Shown here one piece after another: positions 12,282 through 23,998 of a stretch of DNA of 64,000 nt. Source of the stretch: Termitomyces sp. T153 (lineage: Eukaryota; Basidiomycota; Agaricomycetes; Agaricales; Lyophyllaceae); contig JACKQL020000121.1 of the NCBI GenBank assembly GCA_018296165.2, forward strand, positions 62,001 through 126,000. The letters are read 5' to 3'. The translations under genes were made by a program, and so were the position numbers. Positions within the stretch are counted from its first letter, which is position 1. Each line of letters opens with the position of its first letter. The notes below the pieces were generated by a model. The model saw only the letters and a program-made list of their open reading frames with translations, was not told the DNA's origin and did no database searches.

Positions 12282-14203
12282 CTATATTGCGGTTAATGGC
12301 CTGACCCATTGTGTCATTACCCAGCCTGAATCAATTTCTTCAGCCCCATCGCGCTTCCGGTATTGCCTTTTCGGAATGGGAAAAACACTGCTTTTAGGCT
12401 CTTCGGACAATTTCTCATGAAGCATTTTTGCAACGCCATCCTGCTCGATCACAACGCTGGGAAGAAACCATCGAGTCCTTGGGAGAAGCACGAGTCGATT
12501 GTTATTGGCAGGATTGTTGAGTAGACATGAAATCAGATCTTGAGGTATCTTGTCAAGATCGAAGGTTAAGAGAAATCTACAGTCATAAAGGATTGAGGTA
12601 GTGGAAGGTCCTCCGTTCCCCTTTCTCCAATATGCGTCAACTATTATTTTTGTCACATCGATTTCTAAAGTGTTTGCAATGCCTTGTTGGTCGAGTTTCC
12701 TTTGATGCAGAGGTGGTGCTCTGTATGCTATCCATCCAAGCATGTCACCCTCGGAAAAAAACTCAGAGATGACAATCTTCGGCATCTTGATTTCGTTACC
12801 TCGTACTACGACAGGCGACCATAAGACCCCTCCTCCAGCATTGAAGGAGTGGATCCTCGATTTCTTGGTCATCCTGGTCCAGAGTTGCTTGGTTATTTGG
12901 CTGATGGCATCTCTACGTCGGCCGGCATCCGCGTTCACCGAACCCCATGGATTAGGTGAGACATAGCGCAGGACACGAAGTACAAGAGCTCTTCTGACGT
13001 CATAATTTTCTACTTGATGCAAGGCCATTCCGGAACACAAGAATGTTCCAGGAAATGTGGAAATACTACAACTTCTAAGAACGCTGTCGACTATTGCAAA
13101 ATTTAGTAAGAAAAACGGGGATTCTCGAGGGGAAATACCTCTGTCATCTATATCTCGTGCCTCCTGACTGAGAACGCGGACACCGGTTCTGAGCTCCTCG
13201 ATAGATGAGTCGAGAGACATTGAAACGTTCCTCAGGGATCTGGCAACAATTTCCAAGTTCATTAGCCTTTTGACGATATCCTGAGGCAGCATTGACATAG
13301 GTGTCTAGTAGAAAGGTTAGATAGGATACTTATAACCAGACACTCGACACACACTTGAGGTTGATTTCGAGCGTTTGCCTGTATCTCATGACGAATTGCG
13401 TTCCGGAGTGTGATACCAGGTTGAAAGTTGGTTTGGTCTACTACATACTGAAGGTTGTTCGCTTCGCACGTAGCGAGAATGCGGTCCTTGATGATTTTTA
13501 TAAGTTATGTTTTGGAGCCAGTTCGACTTCTCAACAATATTCACCTTGCTCACATCCAACAAGGGACGCACTATCCAGCGGTTCATACCTTCAAGACCAT
13601 ATTCTGAAAGACCGTCTTTTAACCATCCCATTCCCCATCTTCTGCAGTATTTCATTCCAGCGGCGCCCAGGTTGGTGCTACCCCAAGATAGCCGAAGTAG
13701 AGAGGTCTCCACCTGGTCATCGATGTGGTGCCCAAAAGCAAGAGTATCAATATCTTTTTCCGTCATGCTATTGAATAATGCTTGATAACGTGCAGCGCGT
13801 GCGGCGGCCTCGAAAGGTTCGGAAGATACAGGAGGTTGTACCCAGTCTATTTTCGATGTGACGTGCTCCACTCCTAATCTCTGAGCGAACTTCGAGCAGT
13901 GCTCTGCCATGGCTGCAGATGTCGGTTGCAAGGCATGGTCAACAGTCAAGGAAAAAACACGTTGTGTCCGCTCTGACTTTTCTTCAGAAAGATATCTGTG
14001 AATTAGAAAGAGCAAGCACGAAGAATCTGGACCTCCAGAGGTGGCAACCCCTAGTAAAGGTTTGAGAGGAAAGATATGAGAAGATTTCAGAATGGCCACG
14101 TACCTATATTTCTTGGCCAGCCTACTGGAGGTGTACATTGACGGAACATGTTGGCAAATTCTTTGGCAGTAATGGGTGCATGTTTTATGGCCCGCAAAGC
14201 CAT
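12282..14203 (-). CDS. tRNA(Ile)-lysidine synthase (TilS-like)
   Basis: PP-loop N-type ATP pyrophosphatase that puts lysidine at C34 of tRNA(Ile) CAU; in fungi the product is expected in mitochondria. Start at 14203: a short first exon (MALRAIKHAPITAKEF...PRNI), then an intron, then GVATSGGPDSSCLLFLIHRYL with the PP-loop SGGPDSS, and FGHHIDDQVETSLLRL, the TilS signature. The region RWIVRPLLDVSKVNIVEK follows. After a poorly resolved exon stretch at about 13300-13510 (read as CEANNLQYVVDQTNFQPG, then LRNAIRHEIQ), the last exon (12282-13298) is a long C-terminal domain resembling the accessory RNA-binding part of TilS but with no motif I can name. Convergent with the hydrolase on the left and divergent from GPI10 on the right (89 bp between starts). 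Confidence 0.85.
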
Positions 14204-14292
14204 TCCAAGTTGGCCGAGAAGTGGGCGACGTCGGACGCGTTCAGCTCAGAACTAGCCTACATAAAACTTGATGTAACTGCCTTTGTTTGTCC
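14204..14292. promoter_or_regulatory. Bidirectional promoter between TilS and GPI10
   Basis: Only 89 bp lie between the two start codons, so both transcripts start in this interval or overlap. No TATA box is evident. Inference from spacing. Confidence 0.4.
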
Positions 14293-16249
14293 ATGACCAC
14301 AACGCGTCTCGCTCTCGTAGTCCGCATTCTTATCGCTATATCCACTCGTACTTTCTTTCAGCCAGACGAATACTTCCAATCTCTTGAGCCCGCATACCAT
14401 GCAGTCTTTGGATATGGATATTTGTCTTGGGAATGGCTGGGTCCAAACCCGATTCGCAGCATATTCTATCCTGCTCTCAACATCCCAATATATTGGACGC
14501 TGAGAGTGTCAGGCCTTTCCGAAATATACTCAGTCGGTGACTATTTCTTGGTGGCTACGCGTTTGATCCTCTCACCGCAAAGTCTCTTACAAGGAGTAGA
14601 TCTACAGTCCACGAATATTACATGGAGCATTGGCAGCTGCTACCGACGTATGGATCTGTGAGATTGTGCGGCGTTGGCTTGGCAGCAGATATGAGTCTAC
14701 GGCAGTATGTGTTCATTAAATTCTTCTAAAGTATGTTCTGAGTGTCCCATATGGCAGCTGTTCCTATCGTTGACTTGTTTCTTCCACGCGCTTTCTCTGT
14801 CGCGCTCTCTTTCCAACTCTTTGGAAACATCATTGACAACAATCGCTTTCGCGTATTACCCGTGGGATGCAAGTTCTAGCATGAGCCTACAATTGATCTA
14901 CAACAGGTTTGTTCCTTGTATGTGTCACTCAACTATGGACTAATTTGGTTCTTTAGTGCTCGTATGAGAAACGTGATACTCCTCAGCGCACTTGCGTGTA
15001 TGGTTCGCCCTACCAATGCAGTGATCTGGTTCTATCTATTCGGAAAGCTCTTCTGGATCCTCAGGTCCAGTCAAAGAGCATCCATCGCCTTGTTCAAACA
15101 AGTTACGGCCATTGGGTGAGGGACATTAACTTCGATTTCAGAGTTTACCATAATCATTGTGCAGAGCATTGACCTTCTGCTCTCTCTTTTTGCTAGACTC
15201 GCTCTATTACCAGAAACCGACATCCACGCCGTTCAATTTTCTGCTCACAAATCTTTCATCTGTCTCTCTCTTTTATGGATCCAACGTATGGCATTACTAT
15301 CTCACCCAAGCGTTACCAATCCTATGCACCACTGCACTACCCTTCGTCTTGCATGGAATGTGGCTGGTTGTCTTTGACAAGCATGCTGTTGCTCTCCGCA
15401 ACATGTTATACTGCGTATTGTGGTCTATCTGCATTTATTCATTTGCTGGACACAAGGAGTGGCGTTTCATCCATCCTATCTTGCCACTGCTACATGTCTT
15501 TGCTGCGAGGTCTCTCGTGGACATCTCAGATCATGCCACAAAACAGAAAACGAAGGCTGCAGCTAAGAACTTGGCACAAAACGTTTCTTTTTTAACTCAA
15601 TTAGCCCAGTATCTTCCCCCAGTCCGCCGACGGTTCCTCTCCTTTCTCTGCCTCACAATCCCAGTATCTGTGCACATTGTTCTGTTCTACTGCAGTGCAC
15701 CCATCGGTGTGCTCGCATACATTCGCAGCCTTCCCACTTCAGAGCTCGATGGAAGTATCGGCTTCCTGATGCCCTGCCATTCTACCCCAGGCCACGCCTA
15801 TCTTCACCGAAAAGAGCTTGCCCATGGAAAAATGTGGGCTCTTGGCTGCGAGCCCCCTCTACAGTATGTTGTCACCAATGATTCCCATTCTCTTGTCTAA
15901 TGAATGTGCTCGTAGGGGTCAGGATCTCTCGACGTACCACGACCAGACGGACGTATTCTTTGCTTCGCCTGTGGAATATCTTCAAACACGATTTCCTTCA
16001 CATGTAGACCCGTCGTTTCCGCCATCTCCCTTCCCTACATCTATACCAGGGGCTCCACATACCAATGACTACCCATGGATCCACGAATGGCCACGGCATC
16101 TTGTCTTTTTCGGCGCTCTTTTGGAACATGAGGAGGTCAGGAACATGTTGGAGGCGAAAGGTTACCGAGAGGTTTGGAAGAGAGGAAAGATGTGGGAGGG
16201 CGAGGGACGTAGGAAAGGTGGTGTGAGGGTTTGGAGGTGGTCTGGATAA
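14293..16249 (+). CDS. GPI10: GPI mannosyltransferase 3 (PIG-B/Gpi10, GT22)
   Basis: ER membrane mannosyltransferase adding the third mannose to the GPI anchor precursor from dolichol-P-mannose. The ATG at 14293 was chosen (an in-frame TTG lies just upstream). The N-terminus has the GT22 luminal motif [16 protein letters not shown] with the acidic DE pair, followed by [10 protein letters not shown]. An intron-split region yields [17 protein letters not shown]. Hydrophobic segments follow ([44 protein letters not shown]), then [16 protein letters not shown], the HKExRF signature of the family. The C-terminal exon ([17 protein letters not shown]...) reaches the TAA at 16247-16249. Six or so introns. 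Family assignment is firm. Confidence 0.92.
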
Positions 16250-16359
16250 ATTATACAAGTTGTTTACTAGAGCATGTAATGATTTGAACAATCAGATATC
16301 GGATCTGCATGGTTTCAACACATCTAACATTACGCAAGTCCATAGGCAGGCAGTCGTGA

Positions 16360-18931
16360 TCACAGACGTGACAAATCTCTACCCCATACACCTCTGCATA
16401 GAGATAAATTTGCACCCTCCTAGACGACAGAAATTTGAAAGACGCACCTGATAATCCAATCAATCATCAACAACCCTCTCGTCCGAGCCGACACCTGCTC
16501 ATTCCAATATACACTCCGCCACGCATACATTGCCGCCAAACCACCCATGAACGAATGGCCTCCAAAATCAAACACCGCAGCGTTGCCAATGTAGGCCAAG
16601 CTTCCGAGGTGCAGATACCTAAACGGTTTAGAGACGTCTTCGTCTTTAGGTGATGGAGCATTGTTGAGCTGCGCCACAGCAGACTTGCGCGCGAGCTTGT
16701 GCAGTTTGCGGCCAATGTATTTGCCTTCTTGAGATGCCACTTGTGCGGTCTATGGAGAGGGGGAGAGTTGTCAGATGGGAGTTTGTAGAGGGTGTGTAGG
16801 AGCATACTGCAGGAAGAGAGGTCAGATGTTTCTCGACATCTTGTAGGAGAGGGAGGAGTTCGTTAAGTGAGAGATTATTGTCTTTGTCCTTGTCGTAGAG
16901 GTCAAAGATGGCTCGAACTTCGGTGAGATGGTCTTCAGCCATAGGAATACGGGACTTGATTCTTTCAACTGTCAAGCAGGATGGTTAGCTACTGATCAAG
17001 CGCACACAATGGTAACTTACCCATGAACTTCCATTCATCAAAATCGATTTTACCATTCTTGTCCTTGTCTGCCTCATCAACGAGTTCCATAAAGTGGCTC
17101 ACTACTGATGTCTCGATCTAATCTCCCCGAAATCAAAATCTAGACTTAGTTTGACCTGACAAGCACTCACGGTGGAGCTGTCTCCAATACAGTAAACTTC
17201 CCCGAGAGGTGCACCCTTGACACGAAGGTGTGCATCGACGACAATAGCCTTCTTGTGCACTTGGTTCGGCAAGAGATCCGATACCCGTTGCGTGAAGGGA
17301 TTCATTGCGATACCGGTAGACCAAAGGACAAAGTTCGTTGGGATCGAGTGTTTCACCGTCTTACCATCTTCCTTCGTTGTATATGTGACGCTGTCGTTGG
17401 TCACTCCAGAAACCCTGTTCAAGAATCAGTGGAGGGTGATACAAAGAAGGAATGTCAGACCTCGCAGATGTTATCAAGTTAACACCAGATCGATTGAACT
17501 TTTTCTAAACGAAAAATCGAAATTGAGCAATGGTAGAAACGGGACAATTGTTTATTTTACCTCGGCATATTGAGAAATTGCTTCCGAGTACTGTGACGGC
17601 TTAAGCTAATGAAAGTAGAGTTAGATGAAAGGGACGGACTGTGTTCAGGATATGTTCACGGGACTGGATCACATGGATTGATACCTCCTCTCGACAAATT
17701 TTTGGAAACTACAAAGTATGAGCATCCAGGTAGTGAGTGAGCATGACAGCACTCACATAGTTCATGATGTCCTCCTGGCAGAAGTCGTCTATTTCCTGCA
17801 AACAGAGTTGACTTACTAACAGGTTAACCTTGAGCGTAGATGGCTCACGGCGGCTGTCTCAACACCAGTAGGTCCACCTCCACAAACGACAAAACTGAGA
17901 AGACGTTTGCGCTCTTCCGGAGTCGTTGTCGGGAGACTTGCCACTTCGAAGTTGTCTGTTGTAGGTGTAAGTCACGAAACGAGTGTCCTCGAAAAACATA
18001 CCCATGATCCTGCGACGGATACTCTGTGCATCTGCAATCGTCTTGAGCTGGAAGCAGTTCTCCAAACCCGGAACACCATGAGTACTTGAAGTTGAGCCAA
18101 CAGCGATTACAAGTTTGTCGTACCTAATGGGGTATGAACGTTGAACGGGAATGTCAGGATCAAAGGAGGATACACTCACGGAATGTAGACGTTAGCGGTT
18201 TTACCGTCAGGTGTCATAGTTTCAACTTCTAATAACCGTTCTTTCATAACGAGGTCTACAGCTTTTCCTTGGACGAAATGACCGCGCAGACGGGCAATTA
18301 TCTTGCGGATCGGTTCGATGAGAGAGCGAATTTGGACGGTACCAACGGCCGCGGCTGGTCGGAAGGACAGTCAGTGATCCGCGTGGGTGTCAAAGTTAAC
18401 ATGGCATACACGGAAGGAGGGGCGTGAAAGTAGTGAAAGTTTCAGAAGAAACGACCGTGACATGATAGTCTCCGACGTGGAGGGTCTTGAGGATACCCAT
18501 AGCCTTTCCTTGTGTTCAGTACGGGACTCTAGATAGTGATTGAAATGACATACGCCCCAACCGCCACCAACGATGACCAGTCTAGGTTTTTCTGCCAGCT
18601 TGACATTTTCCTCGTCTTGTTCGTCGTCAACCTGGACGCGAACTACGGGAAGATTCTTGGGGCCCCCACGTTCCGGATGAAGGGCCAGAGGTGACACAGG
18701 GACACGATCAACGTGTTTCTCAGTGTATGTAAGAGCATCGTGGACGAAGATGCCAGCTCCGATTACGAGAACGCCAAAGACCGAGGAGAGTGCCAGGTAA
18801 CCAGTGTACCGGACAGCGAGTCTAGTGCGGTGAAAGAGCCTACGGGGCGGAGGCTGTGCAGCAGTTGACGAGAAGCGGAACGAGCTAGGGGGCGGCAATC
18901 TAGCCAGCCCAAAGCGATGGGCTGGAAGCAT
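16360..18931 (-). CDS. NDE1: External alternative NADH dehydrogenase with two EF-hand loops
   Basis: Type II NADH:ubiquinone oxidoreductase of the mitochondrial inner membrane, intermembrane-space side. The N-terminus (18931 leftward) is a basic Ser/Arg-rich targeting sequence followed by one membrane segment (GYLALSSVFGVLVIGAGIFV). Two dinucleotide-binding motifs are seen: RLVIVGGGWG (FAD) and VVCGGGPTGVE (NADH). Between the second nucleotide domain and the C-terminal membrane anchor lie two EF-hand-like loops: DKDKNGKIDFDE (about 17045-17080) and DKDKDNNLSLNE (about 16860-16895), as in calcium-responsive fungal and plant external enzymes. The C-terminus reads KYIGRKLHKLA ... LGSLAYIGNAAVFDF ... 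RGLLMIDWIIR and, over a last intron (about 16378-16450), GVWGRDLSRL with the stop at 16360-16362. About twelve introns. Confidence 0.92.
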
Positions 18932-19266
18932 GTTGGTGGTCCAGGACTGAGCAATGCAGCAGCAACATCCTGCGCGTCATATCACGTGCTGGATGAATCC
19001 AACGACGCCGCCTGCAAAAATTGGATTGGCTGGTAGCTATAGGGGTGTTGAAATGTCAGAATGTGCGGGAAAACGGCGGGGAATGCAGCTTTTAGTGCAG
19101 AAAATCGTGAATTTCTCGAGACCTGTGTTGTCTGTCCCGGCAGAACGGCGCCGGCATGTTTTGATGTCTCCAAACTCGATATCTTTTCCATCTCCCAGCA
19201 TCTTCACCTGCCAATCTCTGGCAGTGCTTCTCCTTCGCTCTCTCTCCCACTCACCCTCTGTCTGCC
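18932..19266. promoter_or_regulatory. Divergent promoter region NDE1 / YTH gene
   Basis: 335 bp between the divergent start codons. Contains C/T-rich tracts just before the YTH gene start (about 19200-19262). No open frame assigned. Confidence 0.4.
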
Positions 19267-21996
19267 ATGTCATCCCAGCCATCCCCTCCTCCCCCGCCTG
19301 TCCCTGCTTCGCCCCCAAATTCTGGTGGTGTTAGGCGCCACCACACAATATCTGCCTCGTCTCGAGGTACCCGCGGTGCCGCACGCGATTCCATATCTGA
19401 AGAGGTGCAGGATCAAGGCCCGTGGAACGATGATGATGTCGTCGACCAGGACTGGGTCGGTGGCGTAGGTGCAGTCGGTGAAAAGACATCCTTGCACAGA
19501 CAGAGCTCCCTTCCCACAAGATACCACCGTGGTTAGTATTTTTCCAATCATCCATCTGAGTATTCTTGTAATGTGCCCTGTCTATCCCTGATCATGGATA
19601 CATTCCTGTAATGCTTGCTCTTACGACTGGCTCATGTCCATTTTCTAATGTTTTCTGCTAGGTTTTCAAGGTGCTGCAAAGTCTGGAACTCACACGCCAA
19701 AGGCCATCAACAGTCTTGCCGCGATCGCTGGCCATGAGGGCGATGAGGAGCCGTGGAATATCGCTGGTGCTTACCCAGTTGAAGACGAGGTCGGTATATA
19801 CCAATCGAATTAATTCCGCGCGATATAACTCAAGTTGATCTAGCATCCCGTTCAGGAGTCTGCCCATCATCAGCAAGTACTCGAAGCCCAGAACTCCCCG
19901 CTTTCTCCGCACTTTGCTGCCGCTCCGCATGTTCCTTCCCCTCCACCTGCGGGTTCAAACGTGCGAAGGCATGTATCTCTTACTTATGGCGCTGCTTCGA
20001 AGAAAGGAAGTGGTCTGAAACGCTCGGGAACTTTTCAAGCTCCCATGCCACCGCCTCACAACTCTCAAAATAACACACCTCCGGATACCCCGGAGAACAA
20101 TGAGGAGGCTGAATACAATTACGAAGAGGATACTAATCCCTACGATGAAGCATACGGTGGTGTACAGCAGTTCTCCAATCAAGGCTATAGTCCCATCGGA
20201 CGTCAGTCTCCATGGACTCCCCAAAATGAGTGGCGTGCGGTCGGAGGATCTGGCTTTGTCGGTGGCAATGGTAATCAAAACACTGCCATTGATGATGTTC
20301 AGCGTGCTCTCTCTGCACTCGAGATCGCGAGCAATCAAGGAGGCCAGTATCAGTCTCAACAAAACATGGGTCTCTATCAAGGCGGCCAGAGCGCACATCC
20401 ACCTCGGTTCAACCCGGCCTACCCACCTCCCGTACAAACTGCTGGTTCGCGAAACAACGGCAATAATGGAAATAACGGCAACGGAAATGGTCGCGACCTG
20501 CGACTCATGACAAATATGGAAGGACGTAAGACTCCCCAGGGCGGTTCTTACTCCCAACAGCAATATCAGCAGCAGGACACTCGTTCTCAATCCTCGGGAG
20601 GCTCTTGGGATAATAAAGACCGTTCACTCGCTAATCGTTCCTCGAACTCTAATCTTCAGTATGGGTACCAACAGGGCGGGAAGGGTGGTTCTAGCATCCC
20701 CAACGTTCCGCCTATTCCGCCACAGTATCTTCAGCAGCAGCAGCAATCACGGGTCGCCAATCAGGTGCCGTACGCGCAGACTGGCGGACAGCAAGGCCAG
20801 CAGCAGCAGCAGCAGCAAGGAGCATCTGGACAGAATTTCTCAGTCACAACACCCATCGACGTCCCTTCTCTTATTGCTACCAAGGGATACAATCCTACTA
20901 ATTTTGATATCAGGCCGCAGTTTGTACGTGGATGTACTGCAGCTGCGAAATAGGTTGAGACTGACGGTTCATGTTTTAGGCTCGCTTTTTTGTCATCAAG
21001 TCGTATACTGAGGATGACGTCCATAAGTCGTTGAAATACGAAATCTGGAGCTCAACGGATCCGGGTAATAAACGCCTTGACAAAGCGTTCAAAGAGACCG
21101 CTGGGAGAGGGCCGATTTATCTGTTCTTTAGCGTCAATGCGAGGTGCATACCCTGGTATACAACTCTTATGGGATTTTGATCATTTACCTTTCATTCTTT
21201 AGCGGCCACTTCTGTGGCATGGCTGAGATGTTGACTCCGGTGAGGACACTAAAAACAGTTTGACTCCTTCGATGCTGATCAAGTTGCCTGACTCAGGTCG
21301 ATTATACGAGAAGCAGTACCGTCTGGGCTTCCGACAAGTGGAAGGGTGTCTTCACGGTGCGATGGATCTTCGTGCGGGACATTCCTAATGTCAACTTGCG
21401 GCACATCAAGTTGAAGTATGTTTACTTCTCCGTGCCCTGATGAGTGCTGAGTGATACGTCATGTAGTAACACTCAGGAACGCAAGCCAGTCACCAACTCT
21501 AGGGACACACAAGAGTTGCTGCCAGATGCAGGCCAGGAGATGCTCAGGATCTTCCATACCCACCCTGCGAGGACATCTCTCCTTCAAGACTTTGCTTTCT
21601 ACGAGGTAAGCAGCCTGTACAATCGAGTATTCTCCGCAATAACACCTTGTTCTTCAGCTCCAAGCTATGCAGAAGCTACAGAACCAGCAGCAGGGGTCTT
21701 CCTCGCCCAATCAATCTCCCGATCTTGGCAACCAAAGTCCCCAGCAGCAGCAACAGGCGTTCCAGCAACCACGCCATCAGACCCAGCAACAGCAGCACCA
21801 ACAAAACATGTACGCCATGTCGCCCACTCCGAGCGCGCTTGGGTATCCCATGCCCCAAATGTCTCCCATGCTGCAAATGCAAATGCAGATGAACATGATG
21901 GGTATGGGCGCAGGACAGTACGTTATGCCTCAACCCCAAGTGATGCAGCAAAGCGTCATGCGCCATCCCTCCCCGGGACCCCAGAACATGTTTTAG
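19267..21996 (+). CDS. YTH-domain RNA-binding protein (m6A reader, YTHDF-like)
   Basis: Cytoplasmic-type reader of N6-methyladenosine in RNA. Start ATG 19267. The first two-thirds are disordered: Pro-rich N-terminus, then Asn/Gly/Gln-rich text with poly-Gln runs (about 20555-20580, 20737-20750, 20800-20817). The YTH domain begins at [20 protein letters not shown] (about 20982) and continues [76 protein letters not shown] and LQDFAFYE. The tryptophans of the aromatic cage (in IWSST, TVW and DKW) are all present, so binding of methylated RNA is expected. A Gln/Met-rich tail ends at the TAG 21994-21996. Introns interrupt the YTH domain at about 20924-20979, 21143-21201 and 21242-21296. Confidence 0.92.
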
Positions 21997-22683
21997 CTCG
22001 AAAACCGACAGGCTTCCTCAGTGAAATTCACGACCTTTTAACGAATGTGCTCTGACATAACAAAGGTTATACACTCACTAACTTGAGTTGAATATGTTAT
22101 GCTCCTTTCTTTCTATTCCATCATGCTTTCTTCCTTATCTATTTCATTCCTCGATATTGCCAGAAACCACTACTCCGTATAACTTCCTCCCGTCTCCCGA
22201 TCCCACTTTTCTGCGATGTATTCTTGTTGAGTGCTACTACCCTCTCTTCCTCTTTCCGCTTTATCTCGGTATTTATATATCTTGTGTTTCTGACTTACGT
22301 TGCATGCATTATCGGACACGGGACAGTGAACGGACGGTGGACTCTCCGCTTCTTCGCTATCTTGTATTTGTTGTGCAATATATCATATACATACTATGTG
22401 TACCTGGTACTACATCTGACTAAATATTATATGATGCCTTGCGTCCTGTATGATCCGCATAAGTGTTGCTGGGGTGATCAAACCTAGTTTGTGTTATGAG
22501 GAAGTCTTGCTGGCTGTGGTACAAGTATCTGGGACAAACCCTCGGAGGTTGGTGGGATCAGTTCGCAAGGAAGCATGATGATCGACCGGTCCCTGTCAGT
22601 TCCTGATTTGAACTCAAATGAATGTGCCTCCAAGATATAGTCCTGTATCACTCTTGTCCTTGATTCATTTACCAGCATATCCA
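21997..22683. other. YTH 3' UTR and gene-free stretch
   Basis: About 690 bp, T/C-rich, with no frame that resembles a known protein. The open frames here on the plus strand look like random hydrophobic text. Probably the 3' UTR of the YTH gene followed by the edge of the decayed island. Confidence 0.5.
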
Positions 22684-23600
22684 TGATTTGACCCTCTGAA
22701 AGGACTTCGGAAGGGCAAATGAATCGGCAGTGGAAAGCCAGAGATACTCTCGAACAACATTGGAAGGTCTTTTACAAGATATGGTGACAGACTCTTGTCG
22801 CGAAACCCAGCAATCTTCCAACGATTAGCCAGCTAGCTCAGAACCTTGTCTTCTAACTGCATCTGGTACAAATGTATATCTGGACTTGCTACTTACTCTA
22901 AGGCAAGTTGCGAGAAATGCACAAACAATGTCATATGGATACGGCGCGGTCCCTGAACATCGAGTTCTTTAACCAAAATCTCAATTTCAAAGACAAGATA
23001 CGGTTGGACGCCAGAGAAATTTCAAAGTGAATGGTTCTTCTGAGCGTAAGCGCGGGTGTGAAGAATCATATAGGTCGCGTGGCAAGCAGCTCGTAAGACA
23101 GCGGGTACGTTCGTACGACAAATAGTATTGGTCCAGATGACGTCCGATGTGCCTTCTGCTACACCCGATGAAGGATCGATGGCAACAGCAATGGCGGCAA
23201 AACATAGGGAATCCCAGGATTGGACAACACTATCGTCCAGCAAAATAAATTGAAGGAGAACGGTCATACTATCGTATGAACAGTTGGGTGAATCTCGACG
23301 TTGAAAACTGCGGATTTAGCAATACAATCTGCTCGAAGTTCCAAGTCATAATTCTATGATAACGTAAGGACTTGCTATAGATGCTGAAGGAAGCCGTTGT
23401 TGGGAGTTGTCAACAGCTTCACGCCCCAAACATTCGAGGGACAAGCCATCTACGCCTCGTCTGCCGCTTGTCTCCTCATCTAAGACGGACGTCAGCCTAC
23501 AAAGGCCATGAGCAAGATCAACTGTCGTTGCAGTAAGACGAAAAGTCTCGTTCTCGGAAGTTACGAAAGGGAAGAGCATACGTAAGATGGAAACGAGCCC
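22684..23600 (-). pseudogene. Fragment of a TEL1/ATM-like PIKK, internal HEAT region, broken
   Basis: Reading leftward on the minus strand, segments resemble the N-terminal helical region of Tel1/ATM, the DNA-damage and telomere kinase. In order: LFPFVTSENETFRLTA (from 23579); FILLDDSVVQSWDSLCFAAIAVAID; PSSGVAEGTSDVIW; NTICRTNVPAVLRAACHATYMIL; EIEILVKELDVQGP; LYQMQLEDKVLS followed by a TAG stop, then LANRWKIAGFRDKSLSPYLV and LPMLFESISGFPLP. The stop (near 22836) falls where the family normally has Trp, so TGG to TAG is the likely lesion. No kinase domain, FAT domain or start follows on either side, so this is a remnant. The family call rests on my recall of Tel1 text and is moderate. Confidence 0.5.
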
Positions 23601-23998
23601 CTCCTTTATTCGGTTCTTCCTTGTCCCCCACAGTCCAAGTAAACCGTCTCATAAATCAAGGCAAACTTAGTTTTGTTCGCAGTTGAGAACTCTCGGAGGA
23701 TCGGCTTAAAAAGTGAAATTGTCACGGAGCTATCACGGGTCACTCACGCATGATGTCATTGAGGTCTGATGTCGGCAATCAGAATCCCTGATCTGACATC
23801 CCTCCCTCTAGCAATTATGAAAGCTCGAATCTTGTATACGCAAATAAAAAGGATATCCTTGCCGCTACCTGACCCAATTTCCAGAACAAATTTTTCACTC
23901 AGAAAGGTGTCGTTCAGCGTGCATCCTATTGTCTCGATATCATACACTGATATGATTTATCTTCGGCCCAGGTTCATACGGTGCCTGGGACGAGCTGA

